A stretch of 64,000 nt of DNA from Mycobacterium sp. ACS4054 (GCF_001667275.1 NZ_LZHV01000029.1:1-64000); one strand, 5' to 3'; positions 7,858-15,973 are shown, counted from the stretch's first letter. Numbers and translations: made by a program. Notes: generated by a model from the letters alone, not told the origin.

Positions 7858-8202
7858 CTAACCGCGCCGGCTCAGCAGCTCGTCCAGCAGGGCGGTGAAC
7901 TCGTCCGGTCGCGCCGGTGTGAAGGCCGGGCTGGGCGAAATGCCGGGCACGTCCAGGGTGATCAGCGTCGACCTGAACGGCCGGCTCACATCCAGCGGCA
8001 ACCAGCGACGTAGGTCCGAGCTGCCCCAGATCCGGAACCGGTGGGTGAGCAGGCCCAGCCCCTCGGCCTTGTAGCCACGAATCGCGCTCAGGGCGATGAC
8101 TTTCGACGTGCCCGACGGAAAGTGATAGCGCCGCAACGTGATCGCCGCGCGATCCAGCTGAACCAGGCCGTCGTCGTAAGACTGGCCGGGGCCGTGGTTC
8201 AT
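7858..8202 (-). CDS. Small PH-like domain protein (Rv3819-like)
   Basis: A 114-residue protein starting MNHGPGQSYDDGLVQLDR. It is beta-rich with one C-terminal helix (FTALLDELLSRRG): ITLRRYHFPSGTSKVIALSA, then FRIWGSSDLRRWLPLDVSR, similar to bacterial PH-like folds. This is a weak fold guess without catalytic residues. Its ATG overlaps the TGA of the MBL-Rieske gene (ATGA), so the two are translationally coupled and probably act together. The order is the same as Rv3818-Rv3819. Confidence 0.75.
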   Translation of the reverse strand: MNHGPGQSYDDGLVQLDRAAITLRRYHFPSGTSKVIALSAIRGYKAEGLGLLTHRFRIWGSSDLRRWLPLDVSRPFRSTLITLDVPGISPSPAFTPARPDEFTALLDELLSRRG

Positions 8203-9749
8203 GCCCGGGAACTTCGCAGTTCGTGGCCGCGCGCCGTCAGGCAGCGCCCGTCGTCCAACCGCCACTGCCAGCCGTGCAGATTGCAGGTCAACGTGTTGCC
8301 CTCCACCACACCGAATCTCGACAGGTCGGCCTTCAGGTGGGGGCAGCGCCGCTGAATCTCCCAGCCCTCCAGCGTGATCGACGAGGTATCGTCATGCGTC
8401 TCGGCGAACCAGCCGTCGGCGTAGGCGATTCGTTCGTCGGTGAGGCACTTGAAGAAGGTGTACAGGTATTCGTTGTAGCCGCCGACGCGCCACGCCCGGA
8501 ATCGGGTGGACAGGAAGATGGTGTTGACCCAGTCCGGTTCCCGGTCGCGCAGCACGGTGCGGACCAACTCGGGGGCGATGGCGAACCCGTATCTCACCTT
8601 TTCGTCGGGAATGCGTTCCCGCACGGCACGTTTCGGAAAGTCCAGGACCACCGTCTCCGGGCCGATGACGAGCTCGACGGGATAGCCGATGCCGTCGCAG
8701 ATCTCGTCGCTTTGGGCCATGATCGGTTCGAACAGCGCGCGCAGCGGCTCAAGCAGCGGTTCCCCGGTGGCCGGGGCCCAGCCGGCCCGCTCCGCGGCCA
8801 GCACGGGCGCCATCCGCTCGGCGTAGTCGGCGAGGTAGGCCCGCTTCCCGGTGGTGAAGATCGCCTCGACTTGGTCGTCGGGCAGCGGATGGCGCAGCGA
8901 GTTCAACGCGGTGCCGGTGAAGTCGGCGGTCGAGCCGGGGATCATCAGCAGGCCGCCGTCGTGGCCGTGGGTGCGCATCTGGTCGAGGAACACCATCTGG
9001 TCGGGAAAGATGTTCGCCGCATCGTCGTGGTCGTCGTTGAGGTGACGCAATTCGGGGTCCAAGAAGCACGGCGGCCCCGCCGACGGGATCACCCACGTCG
9101 CGCCGACCTGGGCGATGTACTGGCGGGCGCGGTCCATCTGCCGCTGCCGCTTCTGGACACCGAACGACTCCTTCGCGCGGGCCGGCATGTCGTAGACCAT
9201 CGGGTACCAGATCGCACCGGAGTACTGCAGCATGTGCACGTCGATGTGTCCGAAGGCGGACGTCAGCACGTCCAAGTCGACCGGCCGGGCGTCGTTCATG
9301 TTGAAAGCGGTTGTCACGCCGTCGGACACCACCAGGGCAGAGTCGCCGAGCGGGCCGTCGGCCGGCGCCCGCAGGGCGATGATCATCACGTCCAGGTCGC
9401 CCTTCGGGCCGCTGACCCGGTGCTTGACCGAGTTGCTGGTCTCGAAGAACCGATAAAACCCCAGCTCCTGCAACGCATTTCGGAGGTCGGGCACCGGGAA
9501 GTCGGGCAGCAGCACCACCGCGTCCTTGTTGACGTGCTCGGCCAGATTCTTGGCGTCGAAGTGATCCTTGTGCAGGTGCGACAGGTACAGGTAGTCGCAG
9601 TCACCCAGCCGGTCCCAGTCCAGCCCGGTGTTGTCCGGGAAGGGGAACCACGACGCGAAGTAGGCGGGGTTGACCCAGGGGTCGCAAAGGATGCTGCCCG
9701 CGGGGGTCTCGATCAGAAATCCGGCGTGACCTACGCTCGTGACCTGCAC
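8199..9749 (-). CDS. Metallo-beta-lactamase fold / Rieske [2Fe-2S] fusion protein (Rv3818-like)
   Basis: 516 residues from GTG 9749. The N-terminal half is an MBL-fold hydrolase-like domain: GHAGFLIETPAGSILCDPWV and the metal motif HLHKDH (HxHxDH) in YLYLSHLHKDHFD. The last ~100 residues carry a Rieske centre with CxH (RRCPHLKADL) and CxxH (CNLHGWQWRLDDGRC) ligands. The MBL plus Rieske pairing recalls CMP-sialic-acid hydroxylase relatives, with the domain order reversed. Substrate unknown. GTG 9749 has AGGAAG six bases upstream, while GTG 9755 abuts it, so the shorter start is chosen; it also gives the length I recall for Rv3818. Confidence 0.88.
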   Translation of the reverse strand: MQVTSVGHAGFLIETPAGSILCDPWVNPAYFASWFPFPDNTGLDWDRLGDCDYLYLSHLHKDHFDAKNLAEHVNKDAVVLLPDFPVPDLRNALQELGFYRFFETSNSVKHRVSGPKGDLDVMIIALRAPADGPLGDSALVVSDGVTTAFNMNDARPVDLDVLTSAFGHIDVHMLQYSGAIWYPMVYDMPARAKESFGVQKRQRQMDRARQYIAQVGATWVIPSAGPPCFLDPELRHLNDDHDDAANIFPDQMVFLDQMRTHGHDGGLLMIPGSTADFTGTALNSLRHPLPDDQVEAIFTTGKRAYLADYAERMAPVLAAERAGWAPATGEPLLEPLRALFEPIMAQSDEICDGIGYPVELVIGPETVVLDFPKRAVRERIPDEKVRYGFAIAPELVRTVLRDREPDWVNTIFLSTRFRAWRVGGYNEYLYTFFKCLTDERIAYADGWFAETHDDTSSITLEGWEIQRRCPHLKADLSRFGVVEGNTLTCNLHGWQWRLDDGRCLTARGHELRSSRA

Positions 9750-9762
9750 AAACACCTTCCTG

Positions 9763-9789
9763 GGGCCGCTGGAGGGGCCTTAGCGGCCC
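9763..9789. promoter_or_regulatory. Inverted repeat upstream of the MBL-Rieske gene
   Basis: GGGCCGCT (9763-9770) and AGCGGCCC (9782-9789) are perfect 8-base arms with an 11-base loop, just before the minus-strand start. It may be an operator or a 5' leader hairpin. No function is known. Confidence 0.35.
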
Positions 9790-9901
9790 GCGGCCGGGTA
9801 ACGACTTTTCAGCCCCCGAGCTTAGCGCGAGGCGGCGGGGCCGGCGTGACGTCGCAGGGCGCCCCGTTTCGGCACTTCGGGTGACTCACAGCCAGGAGCA
9901 C

Positions 9902-9907
9902 TAGGCT
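9902..9907 (+). promoter_or_regulatory. Putative -10 element TAGGCT for the acyltransferase operon
   Basis: TAGGCT (TANNNT) ends 8 bases before GTG 9916, consistent with a leaderless start of the acyltransferase-HAD operon. No -35 is recognised. Confidence 0.4.
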
Positions 9908-9915
9908 GGGCAGCT

Positions 9916-10683
9916 GTGGAACCGGTATACGGGACTGTCATTCAGCTTGCCCGCTTGGTGTGGCGCCTACAGGGTCTCAAGATCACAGTCGCGGGCGTGG
10001 AAAACCTGCCCAAAAGCGGCGGCGCGGTCATCGCCATCAACCACACCGGCTACCTCGACTTCACGTTCGCGGGCCTACCCGCCTACCAGCAGGGTCTGGG
10101 CCGCAAGGTGCGGTTCATGGCCAAGCAGGAGGTGTTCGACAACAAGATCACCGGGCCGATCATGCGCAGCCTGCGGCACATCTCCGTCAATCGTCAGGAC
10201 GGGGCCGCCTCCTACGAGGAAGCGGTCAGGAATCTCAAGGACGGCGAGCTGGTCGGCGTCTACCCGGAAGCCACGATCAGCCGCAGCTTCGAGATCAAGG
10301 AATTCAAGTCGGGGGCGGCCCGGATGGCGGTCGAGGCCGGGGTGCCGATCGTTCCCGTGATCGTCTGGGGCGCGCAGCGCATCTGGACCAAGGGCCACCC
10401 CAAGAAGCTGTGGCGCCCGAAGGTGCCCATCACGGTGCTCGTCGGCGAGCCGATCGAACCGACGCTGGGCGTCGAGGAGCTCAAGGGGTTGCTGCACTCG
10501 CGGATGCAACACCTGCTCGAGCGGGCCCAGGAGATGTATGGGCCGCATCCCGCCGGCGAGTACTGGGTGCCGCGCCGGTTGGGCGGTAGCGCCCCGTCGC
10601 TGGCCGAGGCCGCCCAGATGGACGCCGAGGAGGCGGCCGAGCGCGCGGCTCGGCGGGCTCGGAACGCGCGACCGCCGGAGTAG
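9916..10683 (+). CDS. Lysophospholipid acyltransferase family protein (Rv3816c-like), first of three
   Basis: A 255-residue PlsC-type acyltransferase from GTG 9916. The catalytic HX4D motif is in AVIAINHTGYLDFTF (about residues 39-47). The second block, usually FPEGTRS, reads YPEATISRSFEIKEFKSGAA. VPIVPVIVWGAQRIWTKGHP is the third block. It would transfer an acyl chain to a lysolipid or polyol acceptor at the membrane. The acceptor is unknown, and the PEATISRS variant sets this trio apart from ordinary PlsC. It is first in a plus-strand operon with two paralogues (6- and 14-base gaps). Confidence 0.9.
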   Translation: MEPVYGTVIQLARLVWRLQGLKITVAGVENLPKSGGAVIAINHTGYLDFTFAGLPAYQQGLGRKVRFMAKQEVFDNKITGPIMRSLRHISVNRQDGAASYEEAVRNLKDGELVGVYPEATISRSFEIKEFKSGAARMAVEAGVPIVPVIVWGAQRIWTKGHPKKLWRPKVPITVLVGEPIEPTLGVEELKGLLHSRMQHLLERAQEMYGPHPAGEYWVPRRLGGSAPSLAEAAQMDAEEAAERAARRARNARPPE

Positions 10684-10689
10684 CGATCA

Positions 10690-11445
10690 ATGGTGGAGCC
10701 GATCTTCCGCACGCTCGAGGTTCTGGCTCGGCTGGTGGTTGTGGCCACCGGCACCCAGATCTCCTACGGCGGCGAGGAGAACATCCCGGCCTCCGGCGGC
10801 GCCGTGATCGCGATCAACCACACCAGCTACGTCGACTTCCTGCCCGCCGCGCTGGCCGTGCACCGGCGGCACCGCCGGCTCAGGTTCATGATCAAGGCCG
10901 AGATGCAACAGGTGAAGATCGTCAACTTCCTGATCAAACACACCCGGACCATTCCGGTGGACCGCGGAGCGGGGGCCGGCGCCTACGCGGTGGCCGTGCA
11001 ACGTCTCCGCGAGGGCGAGCTGGTCGGGGTCTATCCGGAGGCCACCATCAGCCGCAGCTTCGAGCTCAAGGAGTTCAAGACTGGCGCCGCCCGGATGGCC
11101 ATCGAGGCCCGCGTCCCGATCGTTCCGGTGATCGTCTGGGGTGCGCACCGTATCTGGACAAAAGATCACCCGCGCAACCTCCGGCGCGGCAAGATGCCGA
11201 TTAAAGTGCAGGTGGGCGCGCCGGTGCCGGCGGCCGAAGACATCGCGCGGACCGACGCCGCGCTGCGCGAGTCGATGACCGCGCTGCTGCACCAAGTGCA
11301 ACAGCAGTATCCGCACGAACCCGGGGCGTACTGGACGCCGCGCCGCCTCGGCGGCGGGGCACCGACAATGGCCGAGGCCGCGCGGATGGAGGCGGACGAG
11401 GCTGCGGCGCGGGCAGCCGGCCGCAGCGAACGGCCGTCAGGGTAG
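10690..11445 (+). CDS. Lysophospholipid acyltransferase family protein (Rv3815c-like), second of three
   Basis: A 251-residue paralogue of the preceding gene. The HX4D motif is in VIAINHTSYVDFLP, followed by YPEATISRSFELKEFKTGAA, then PIVPVIVWGAHRIWTKDHP. The C-terminal Ala/Glu/Arg tail is shared in style with the first copy. ATG 10690 follows the upstream TAG by 6 bases, indicating co-transcription. Substrate specificity cannot be read from sequence. Confidence 0.9.
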   Translation: MVEPIFRTLEVLARLVVVATGTQISYGGEENIPASGGAVIAINHTSYVDFLPAALAVHRRHRRLRFMIKAEMQQVKIVNFLIKHTRTIPVDRGAGAGAYAVAVQRLREGELVGVYPEATISRSFELKEFKTGAARMAIEARVPIVPVIVWGAHRIWTKDHPRNLRRGKMPIKVQVGAPVPAAEDIARTDAALRESMTALLHQVQQQYPHEPGAYWTPRRLGGGAPTMAEAARMEADEAAARAAGRSERPSG

Positions 11446-11459
11446 GCGAAGGAGACGAC

Positions 11460-12245
11460 ATGCCCGAGGGGTTCTACCGGTTGTGCGAGTGGATCGTGCC
11501 GCCGATGGTCGCGATGCAGGGGACCAAGTTCACCTATCGGGGGCTGGACAACATCCCCGAGCGGGGCGGCGCGCTGCTGGCGCAGAACCACACCAGCTAC
11601 CTGGACTGGCTGCCGACGCTGCTCGCCGTGCGCGAACGCCACCGCCGCGCGTACTTCATGATCAAGGCGGAAATGGCCGACGTGAAGGCGGTCAACTACG
11701 TCATCAACCACGCCCGGCTGATCCCGGTGGACCGCACCAACGGGAACGGCGCGTTCGAGCTTGCCACGCAGCGCCTGCGGCAGGGCGAGCTGATCGGGAT
11801 GCACCCCGAAGCCACGATCAGCCGCAGCTTCGAGCTGCGGGAGTTCAAGACCGGTGCGGCCCGGATGGCCCTGGACGCCCAGGTGCCCATCGTGCCGGTC
11901 ATCGTCTGGGGCGCCCACCGGATCTGGCCCAAGGATCATCCAAAGAAGGTGTGGCGCAACAAGGTTCCGATCACCGTCGCCGCCGGGCGGCCGCTGCCGC
12001 CGCGCGGGACGCCCGAACAGCTCAACGCGGAGCTGCGCCAGGCGATGAACGCGTTGCTGTACCAGGTGCAGGAGGAGTATCCGCACCCGGAAGGCGAGTT
12101 CTGGGTGCCGCGGCGGCTCGGGGGTGCCGCGCCCACCCAGGACGATTCCCGGGCGATCCGCCTGTCGGAGCTGCAGGCGCGGATGCAGAAATACGGCACC
12201 GATGGCGTGACCCGGCCCGGGCAGGACCAGAGCGGAGTGCACTGA
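11460..12245 (+). CDS. Lysophospholipid acyltransferase family protein (Rv3814c-like), third of three
   Basis: A 261-residue third paralogue. The HX4D motif is in LLAQNHTSYLDWLP, the second block reads HPEATISRSFELREFKTGAA, and PIVPVIVWGAHRIWPKDHP follows. A good Shine-Dalgarno (AAGGAGA) precedes ATG 11460. It is closer to the second copy than to the first by eye (KAEMAxVKxVN, PVDR, VQEEYPHPEGE). The HAD hydrolase begins 15 bases downstream. Confidence 0.9.
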   Translation: MPEGFYRLCEWIVPPMVAMQGTKFTYRGLDNIPERGGALLAQNHTSYLDWLPTLLAVRERHRRAYFMIKAEMADVKAVNYVINHARLIPVDRTNGNGAFELATQRLRQGELIGMHPEATISRSFELREFKTGAARMALDAQVPIVPVIVWGAHRIWPKDHPKKVWRNKVPITVAAGRPLPPRGTPEQLNAELRQAMNALLYQVQEEYPHPEGEFWVPRRLGGAAPTQDDSRAIRLSELQARMQKYGTDGVTRPGQDQSGVH

Positions 12246-12260
12246 CCAGATGACGTCAAC

Positions 12261-13082
12261 GTGACCCAGCCGGCGCTCATCGCCTGCGACGTCGACGGCA
12301 CCCTCTTCGACGACAACGAAACCATCACCCCGCGCACCCGCGACGCCATCCGCGCCGCGGTCGGCGCAGGCGCGAAGTTCGTCGTGGCGACCGGCCGCCC
12401 GCCGCGCTGGATACGCCCCGTGGTCGACGCGCTCGGCTTCGCGCCGATCGCGGTGTGCGCCAACGGCGCGGTCGTCTACGACCCGTCGACCGACCGGGTG
12501 GTGTCCGCGCGCACGCTGCCGGTCGACACCCTGGCCGAGCTGGCCGAGATCGCCACGCGCGTCATCCCGGGGGCGGGCCTTGCCGTCGAGCGCATCGGCG
12601 AACGCGCCCACGACACGGCGACCCCGCAGTTCATCAGCTCGCCCGGCTACGAACATGCGTGGCTGAACCCGGACAACACCGAGGTGTCGATCGAGGACCT
12701 GCTCAGCGCGCCTGCCATCAAGCTGCTGATCCGCCGCAACGGGGCCCGCAGCGCCGATATGGCCGCCGCGCTGGCCAAGCATGTCGGCCTGGAGGGCGAT
12801 ATCACCTACTCCACCAACAACGGCCTGGTGGAAATCGTGCCGTTGGGCATCAGCAAGGCCACCGGTGTGGACGAGGTGGCCAGGCCGCTGCAGATCGGCA
12901 GCGAGGAGGTGGTGGCCTTCGGCGACATGCCCAACGACCTACCGATGCTGCGCTGGGCCGGCCATGGCGTGGCGATGGGCAATGCCCACCCCGACGTGCT
13001 GGCCGCGGCCGACGAGGTCACCACCGTCAACAACGACGACGGGGTGGGGCGGGTGCTGGAACGCTGGTGGCTCAGCCCCTAG
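12261..13082 (+). CDS. HAD-superfamily Cof-type hydrolase (Rv3813c-like)
   Basis: A 273-residue haloacid-dehalogenase-type phosphatase of the Cof subfamily. Motif I with the nucleophile is CDVDGTLFDDN (about residues 9-19), motif II is VVATGRP, and motif IV is VVAFGDMPNDLPML near residue 215-228. A C2-type cap lies between. Likely a cytoplasmic phosphatase of small phosphorylated metabolites, substrate unknown. GTG 12261 is used because the nearby ATG leads to an immediate stop. It ends the acyltransferase operon and its stop overlaps that of the convergent amidase gene. Confidence 0.9.
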   Translation: MTQPALIACDVDGTLFDDNETITPRTRDAIRAAVGAGAKFVVATGRPPRWIRPVVDALGFAPIAVCANGAVVYDPSTDRVVSARTLPVDTLAELAEIATRVIPGAGLAVERIGERAHDTATPQFISSPGYEHAWLNPDNTEVSIEDLLSAPAIKLLIRRNGARSADMAAALAKHVGLEGDITYSTNNGLVEIVPLGISKATGVDEVARPLQIGSEEVVAFGDMPNDLPMLRWAGHGVAMGNAHPDVLAAADEVTTVNNDDGVGRVLERWWLSP

Positions 13083-14710
13083 GTCGACGGATGCGCCGGC
13101 AGCGAAAAGTGCTCGGGCGGAACCGTTGGGCCGCTGGGGGATTGGGTCGACAGCGGCGTGGTGATTCCCTCGGCGACCTCGGTGACGTTGCCGGTGAGGC
13201 GCTCGTAGTTCAGCGTCCCGTGCTGGAAATTCTGCGTAATCTGCAGCGGCTCTTGGATCTCCGCGCTGGTCGGCAAACCGAGCGGGCCTCGTTCGTAGCT
13301 CAGTGACGCCCAGGCGTCGTAGATCGCGCCGGTGACGGGCTGGGCGCCGGTGGCGGGCGACCAGTACATGGCACCCCTTGCGAAGGTGACGTACCGAGCG
13401 TCGCCCTCGGCGCTGTCTTCCGGTGAGGTCGGCGCGCCGAGCACGCTGTTCATCCCGCCCATCGCCTGCCAGTGGTCGTAGATCGCGCCGCCCTGCAGGG
13501 CCTTGATCAACTCCTCCGGCGGATCGTTGAAATGCGAAGCGATGTCGCGCACTTCGTCCATCAGGGCGTAGGCGGCGTTGCCCGGGCAATCGGTGTTGCC
13601 GACGTCGCGGTGGGTGAAGATGGTCGGCAACGTCGCGACGGAACCGGCCGGGAAGGTGGTGTAGTGACTGTCTGCCGACTCCAGCGCGACCGTGCCCTTC
13701 GGGTCGACGTCGTCCAGGCCCAGTCGCCAGCCGAGCAGCCGGCCCAGGGTGCGCAGCTGAATCGGGGTCGGGGGTACGTCGTCGAAATTGCCGATCATCG
13801 CCACGCCCCAGGTGTTGCGGTTGAAGCCGCCGGTGTGGAACGCCTCGACCGCTTTGGTGAGTCCCCCGGCGCTGCCCTCGAACACCTGGCCGTACTTGTC
13901 GACCAGGGCGTTGTAGGCGATGTCGCACCAGCCCAGGGTCTTGCTGTGATAGGTGTAAATGGCCTTGACGATCCCGGCCGATTCCAGCGGCGAGTAGTCG
14001 TTGCTGCCCGCGGTGTGGTGCACAACGGCGGCGCGAATCCCGTTGTCGTACTGGGGACTACCGCATCGCAGCGATTCGTCGGCGCCCCACTGCGCCCGGC
14101 TGATGATGGCGGGCGCCTGCCCGGGCATCAGGACCCCGGACGGTGGGGTCCACTGCGTCTCGGTGGGCGCTTGCGGCGGCGAGATGAGGATGGCGGAGAT
14201 GTTCTGCCCGAACGGCTGTTCGCGGGACGCCGGCTTGTAACCCAGGGCGGCCTCGCTGGGCGGTGCGGGCGGCGCTTGGGTCACCGGCGCATCGATCGGA
14301 CGGGTGACCGCGATCTCGACGGTCGTGGTGGTGCCGACGAACACCGGGTCGGTGCCGCGCGGCCCCTCCAGGGACCCGGCGGCCGTCGCCCCGTCGGGCG
14401 CCGCCGTTTCGTACTCGGTCTGGTACCACGGCCCCCAGGAACCGTCGGGGCGCCTCGCCCGCACCCGCGTCGACGTGCCGGCCAGGTCGCCGGTGAGCGC
14501 GACGAGGGAGAACGGGGTGTCCTGGCTGATCTGGCGAACCGTCACGCCCCCGCCCAGGCCGACCAGCGGCTGTTCGGCCAGTTGGGTGCCGCGGGCCGGC
14601 GGCGACCCGGCTGTGCCGCGGTCGCGCGTCGTGTCCGCCACCCAAGACACGATGACGACGGTCGCCACGATGGCGGTGAGCAACGTCGTCGGCCCACGGC
14701 TAGGAGACAC
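13079..14710 (-). CDS. Exported N-acetylmuramoyl-L-alanine amidase with LGFP repeats (Rv3811-like)
   Basis: 543 residues from GTG 14710. An N-terminal signal/anchor (PTTLLTAIVATVVIVSWVA) is followed by a long linker and a PGRP-type amidase_2 domain: RAQWGADESLRCGSPQYDNG, AAVVHHTAGSNDYSP, GWCDIAYNALVDKYGQVFEG and THRDVGNTDCPGNAAY, containing the expected zinc His/Cys ligands. Two C-terminal LGFP repeats follow (LGAPTSPE, LGLPTSAE), which tether proteins to the envelope. It should cut the amide between N-acetylmuramic acid and L-Ala. Length matches Rv3811 (~540). PE_PGRS62, present between this gene and the HAD gene in M. tuberculosis, is absent. Confidence 0.93.
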   Translation of the reverse strand: MSPSRGPTTLLTAIVATVVIVSWVADTTRDRGTAGSPPARGTQLAEQPLVGLGGGVTVRQISQDTPFSLVALTGDLAGTSTRVRARRPDGSWGPWYQTEYETAAPDGATAAGSLEGPRGTDPVFVGTTTTVEIAVTRPIDAPVTQAPPAPPSEAALGYKPASREQPFGQNISAILISPPQAPTETQWTPPSGVLMPGQAPAIISRAQWGADESLRCGSPQYDNGIRAAVVHHTAGSNDYSPLESAGIVKAIYTYHSKTLGWCDIAYNALVDKYGQVFEGSAGGLTKAVEAFHTGGFNRNTWGVAMIGNFDDVPPTPIQLRTLGRLLGWRLGLDDVDPKGTVALESADSHYTTFPAGSVATLPTIFTHRDVGNTDCPGNAAYALMDEVRDIASHFNDPPEELIKALQGGAIYDHWQAMGGMNSVLGAPTSPEDSAEGDARYVTFARGAMYWSPATGAQPVTGAIYDAWASLSYERGPLGLPTSAEIQEPLQITQNFQHGTLNYERLTGNVTEVAEGITTPLSTQSPSGPTVPPEHFSLPAHPST

Positions 14711-14786
14711 CAGCCGATGTTACTTGTGTTTCTAATGTTAATGATGAGACGACACGAGCTGGGCGTCCCGAATGTGGACAAAAATC

Positions 14787-14819
14787 GACGGCACCGCAGA
14801 AAAAATCTGCGGTGCCGTC
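14787..14819 (-). terminator. Intrinsic terminator downstream of erp
   Basis: Perfect 14-base arms (GACGGCACCGCAGA / TCTGCGGTGCCGTC) with a 5-base loop. On the minus strand the hairpin is followed by GATTTTTG, a U-tract, so it fits termination of erp transcripts before they enter the amidase gene. Confidence 0.75.
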
Positions 14820-14842
14820 TGGTTGGAGGGTTCCCCGAAGGT

Positions 14843-15973
14843 CTAGACGGGAGGCAGGACCGGCGCCGCACCGGCGGCGGCCGGCAACGCCCCGGCAGCG
14901 CCCGCGGCGGCCGGCAGGGCCCCCGCGGCAGCGGGCAGAGCGCCCGCTGCACCCGGCAGGGCACCCGCCGCGCCGGGCAGAGCGCCCGCCGCGCCGGGCA
15001 GAGCGCCCGCAGCAGCCGGCAACGCGCCGGCGGCCGCGCCCGGCAGCGCACCCGCCGCACCCGGCAGCGCACCGGCGGCGCCCGGCAGCGCCCCCGCGCC
15101 GCCGTGCAGTCCCTGCGTGATCGCCGGCATCACCAAGCCCTTGAGCAGGTCGATGGCCTGACCGGCGCCCAACTGGTTGGCGGCCTGCATGACGTCGTTG
15201 ACCAGACCGCCGCTGCCGCCGCTCGAGCTCCCGCCGCCGCCGCTGCCGAGGCCGGTGCCGCCGCCGATCGGCGAGCCGTTGCCGAAGGACGACGGGTCAC
15301 CGAGGATCGGGTAGGTCCCGTCGGCGCCCGGGTCCAACGCGGCCGGGGCCGTGATCGGCACCTCACCGGCGGCCGTCGGACTGCCCACTCCGGGCGCGAC
15401 GCCGGCCGGGCTGGTCAGCCCGGGGTTGGAAAGCGCCGGGTTGAGCCCCGCGCCCGGGGTCGCCACTCCGGCACCCGGGGTGGTCGGCAACGCGCCGGGC
15501 GCGGTGAGCCCCGGCGTCGTGGGCGCCAGGCCCGGGGTCGTCAAGCCGGGGCTGGCCGCGCCGGGGCTGGTCAGGCTCGGGCTGGTCAACGCGGGGCTGG
15601 TCAAACCGGGACTGGTCAAGCCTGGGCTGGTCAAACCGGGGCTGGTCAGGCCCGGGCTGGTGAGCCCCGGAGTCCCGAGGCCCGGAGTGCCCAGGCCGGG
15701 GCTGGTCAGGCCCGGGGTGCTGGTCGCACCCCCGCCCAGCGCGGGCACCGGGGGCAGGTTGATGCCGAACTGCGACAGCCCCTGCGACAGCGCGCCCATC
15801 AGCTCGCCCGGCAGGTCGCTCATCACGGCCGCCTGCTTGAAGTCGTGGTGCTCGGGTGGCTTGCTGCCGGTCGTCGATTCGTAGACAAGGAAATACGCGC
15901 AAGGACTCGCCACTGCCAGGGCGGCGACCGCGCTCATGGCTGTCGAAAGCTTGCGTCGGCGTCGGTTCGGCAC
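14843..15973 (-). CDS. erp: Exported repetitive protein Erp (PirG)
   Basis: 376 residues from GTG 15973. The N-terminus MPNRRRRKLSTAMSAVAALA continues to CAYFLVYES, the conserved Erp signal region. A Pro-Gly-Leu-Thr-Ser repeat domain spans about residues 87-150. The conserved C-terminal domain (DPGADGTYPILGDPSSFGNG, LVNDVMQAANQLGA, AIDLLKGLVMPAI) follows. Erp is a surface virulence factor of pathogenic mycobacteria. This one is much longer than the ~284-residue M. tuberculosis protein, mainly because of an added C-terminal GALPGAA array. It is divergent from glf and ends before a strong terminator. Confidence 0.95.
   Translation of the reverse strand: MPNRRRRKLSTAMSAVAALAVASPCAYFLVYESTTGSKPPEHHDFKQAAVMSDLPGELMGALSQGLSQFGINLPPVPALGGGATSTPGLTSPGLGTPGLGTPGLTSPGLTSPGLTSPGLTSPGLTSPALTSPSLTSPGAASPGLTTPGLAPTTPGLTAPGALPTTPGAGVATPGAGLNPALSNPGLTSPAGVAPGVGSPTAAGEVPITAPAALDPGADGTYPILGDPSSFGNGSPIGGGTGLGSGGGGSSSGGSGGLVNDVMQAANQLGAGQAIDLLKGLVMPAITQGLHGGAGALPGAAGALPGAAGALPGAAAGALPAAAGALPGAAGALPGAAGALPGAAGALPAAAGALPAAAGAAGALPAAAGAAPVLPPV
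14870..15101 (-). repeat. GALPGAA/GALPAAA coding repeat array at the Erp C-terminus
   Basis: About ten imperfect 21-base units encode G-A-L-P-[GA]-A-A at the C-terminus of Erp, with small spacing irregularities. This second repeat array is separate from the PGLTS array and is not in the M. tuberculosis protein as I recall it. Confidence 0.8.
15524..15715 (-). repeat. PGLTS coding repeat array of Erp
   Basis: About 13 units of five residues (PGLTS, PGLGT, PALTS, PSLTS variants) cover Erp residues 87-150, with a 15-base period at DNA level. The number of these units is known to differ between mycobacterial species. Confidence 0.85.

Noticed and set aside
14870..15715. Regular repeats that could suggest a CRISPR array
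   Set aside because: The 15- and 21-base periods are in frame and encode PGLTS and GALPGAA units of Erp. There are no unique spacers or cas genes.
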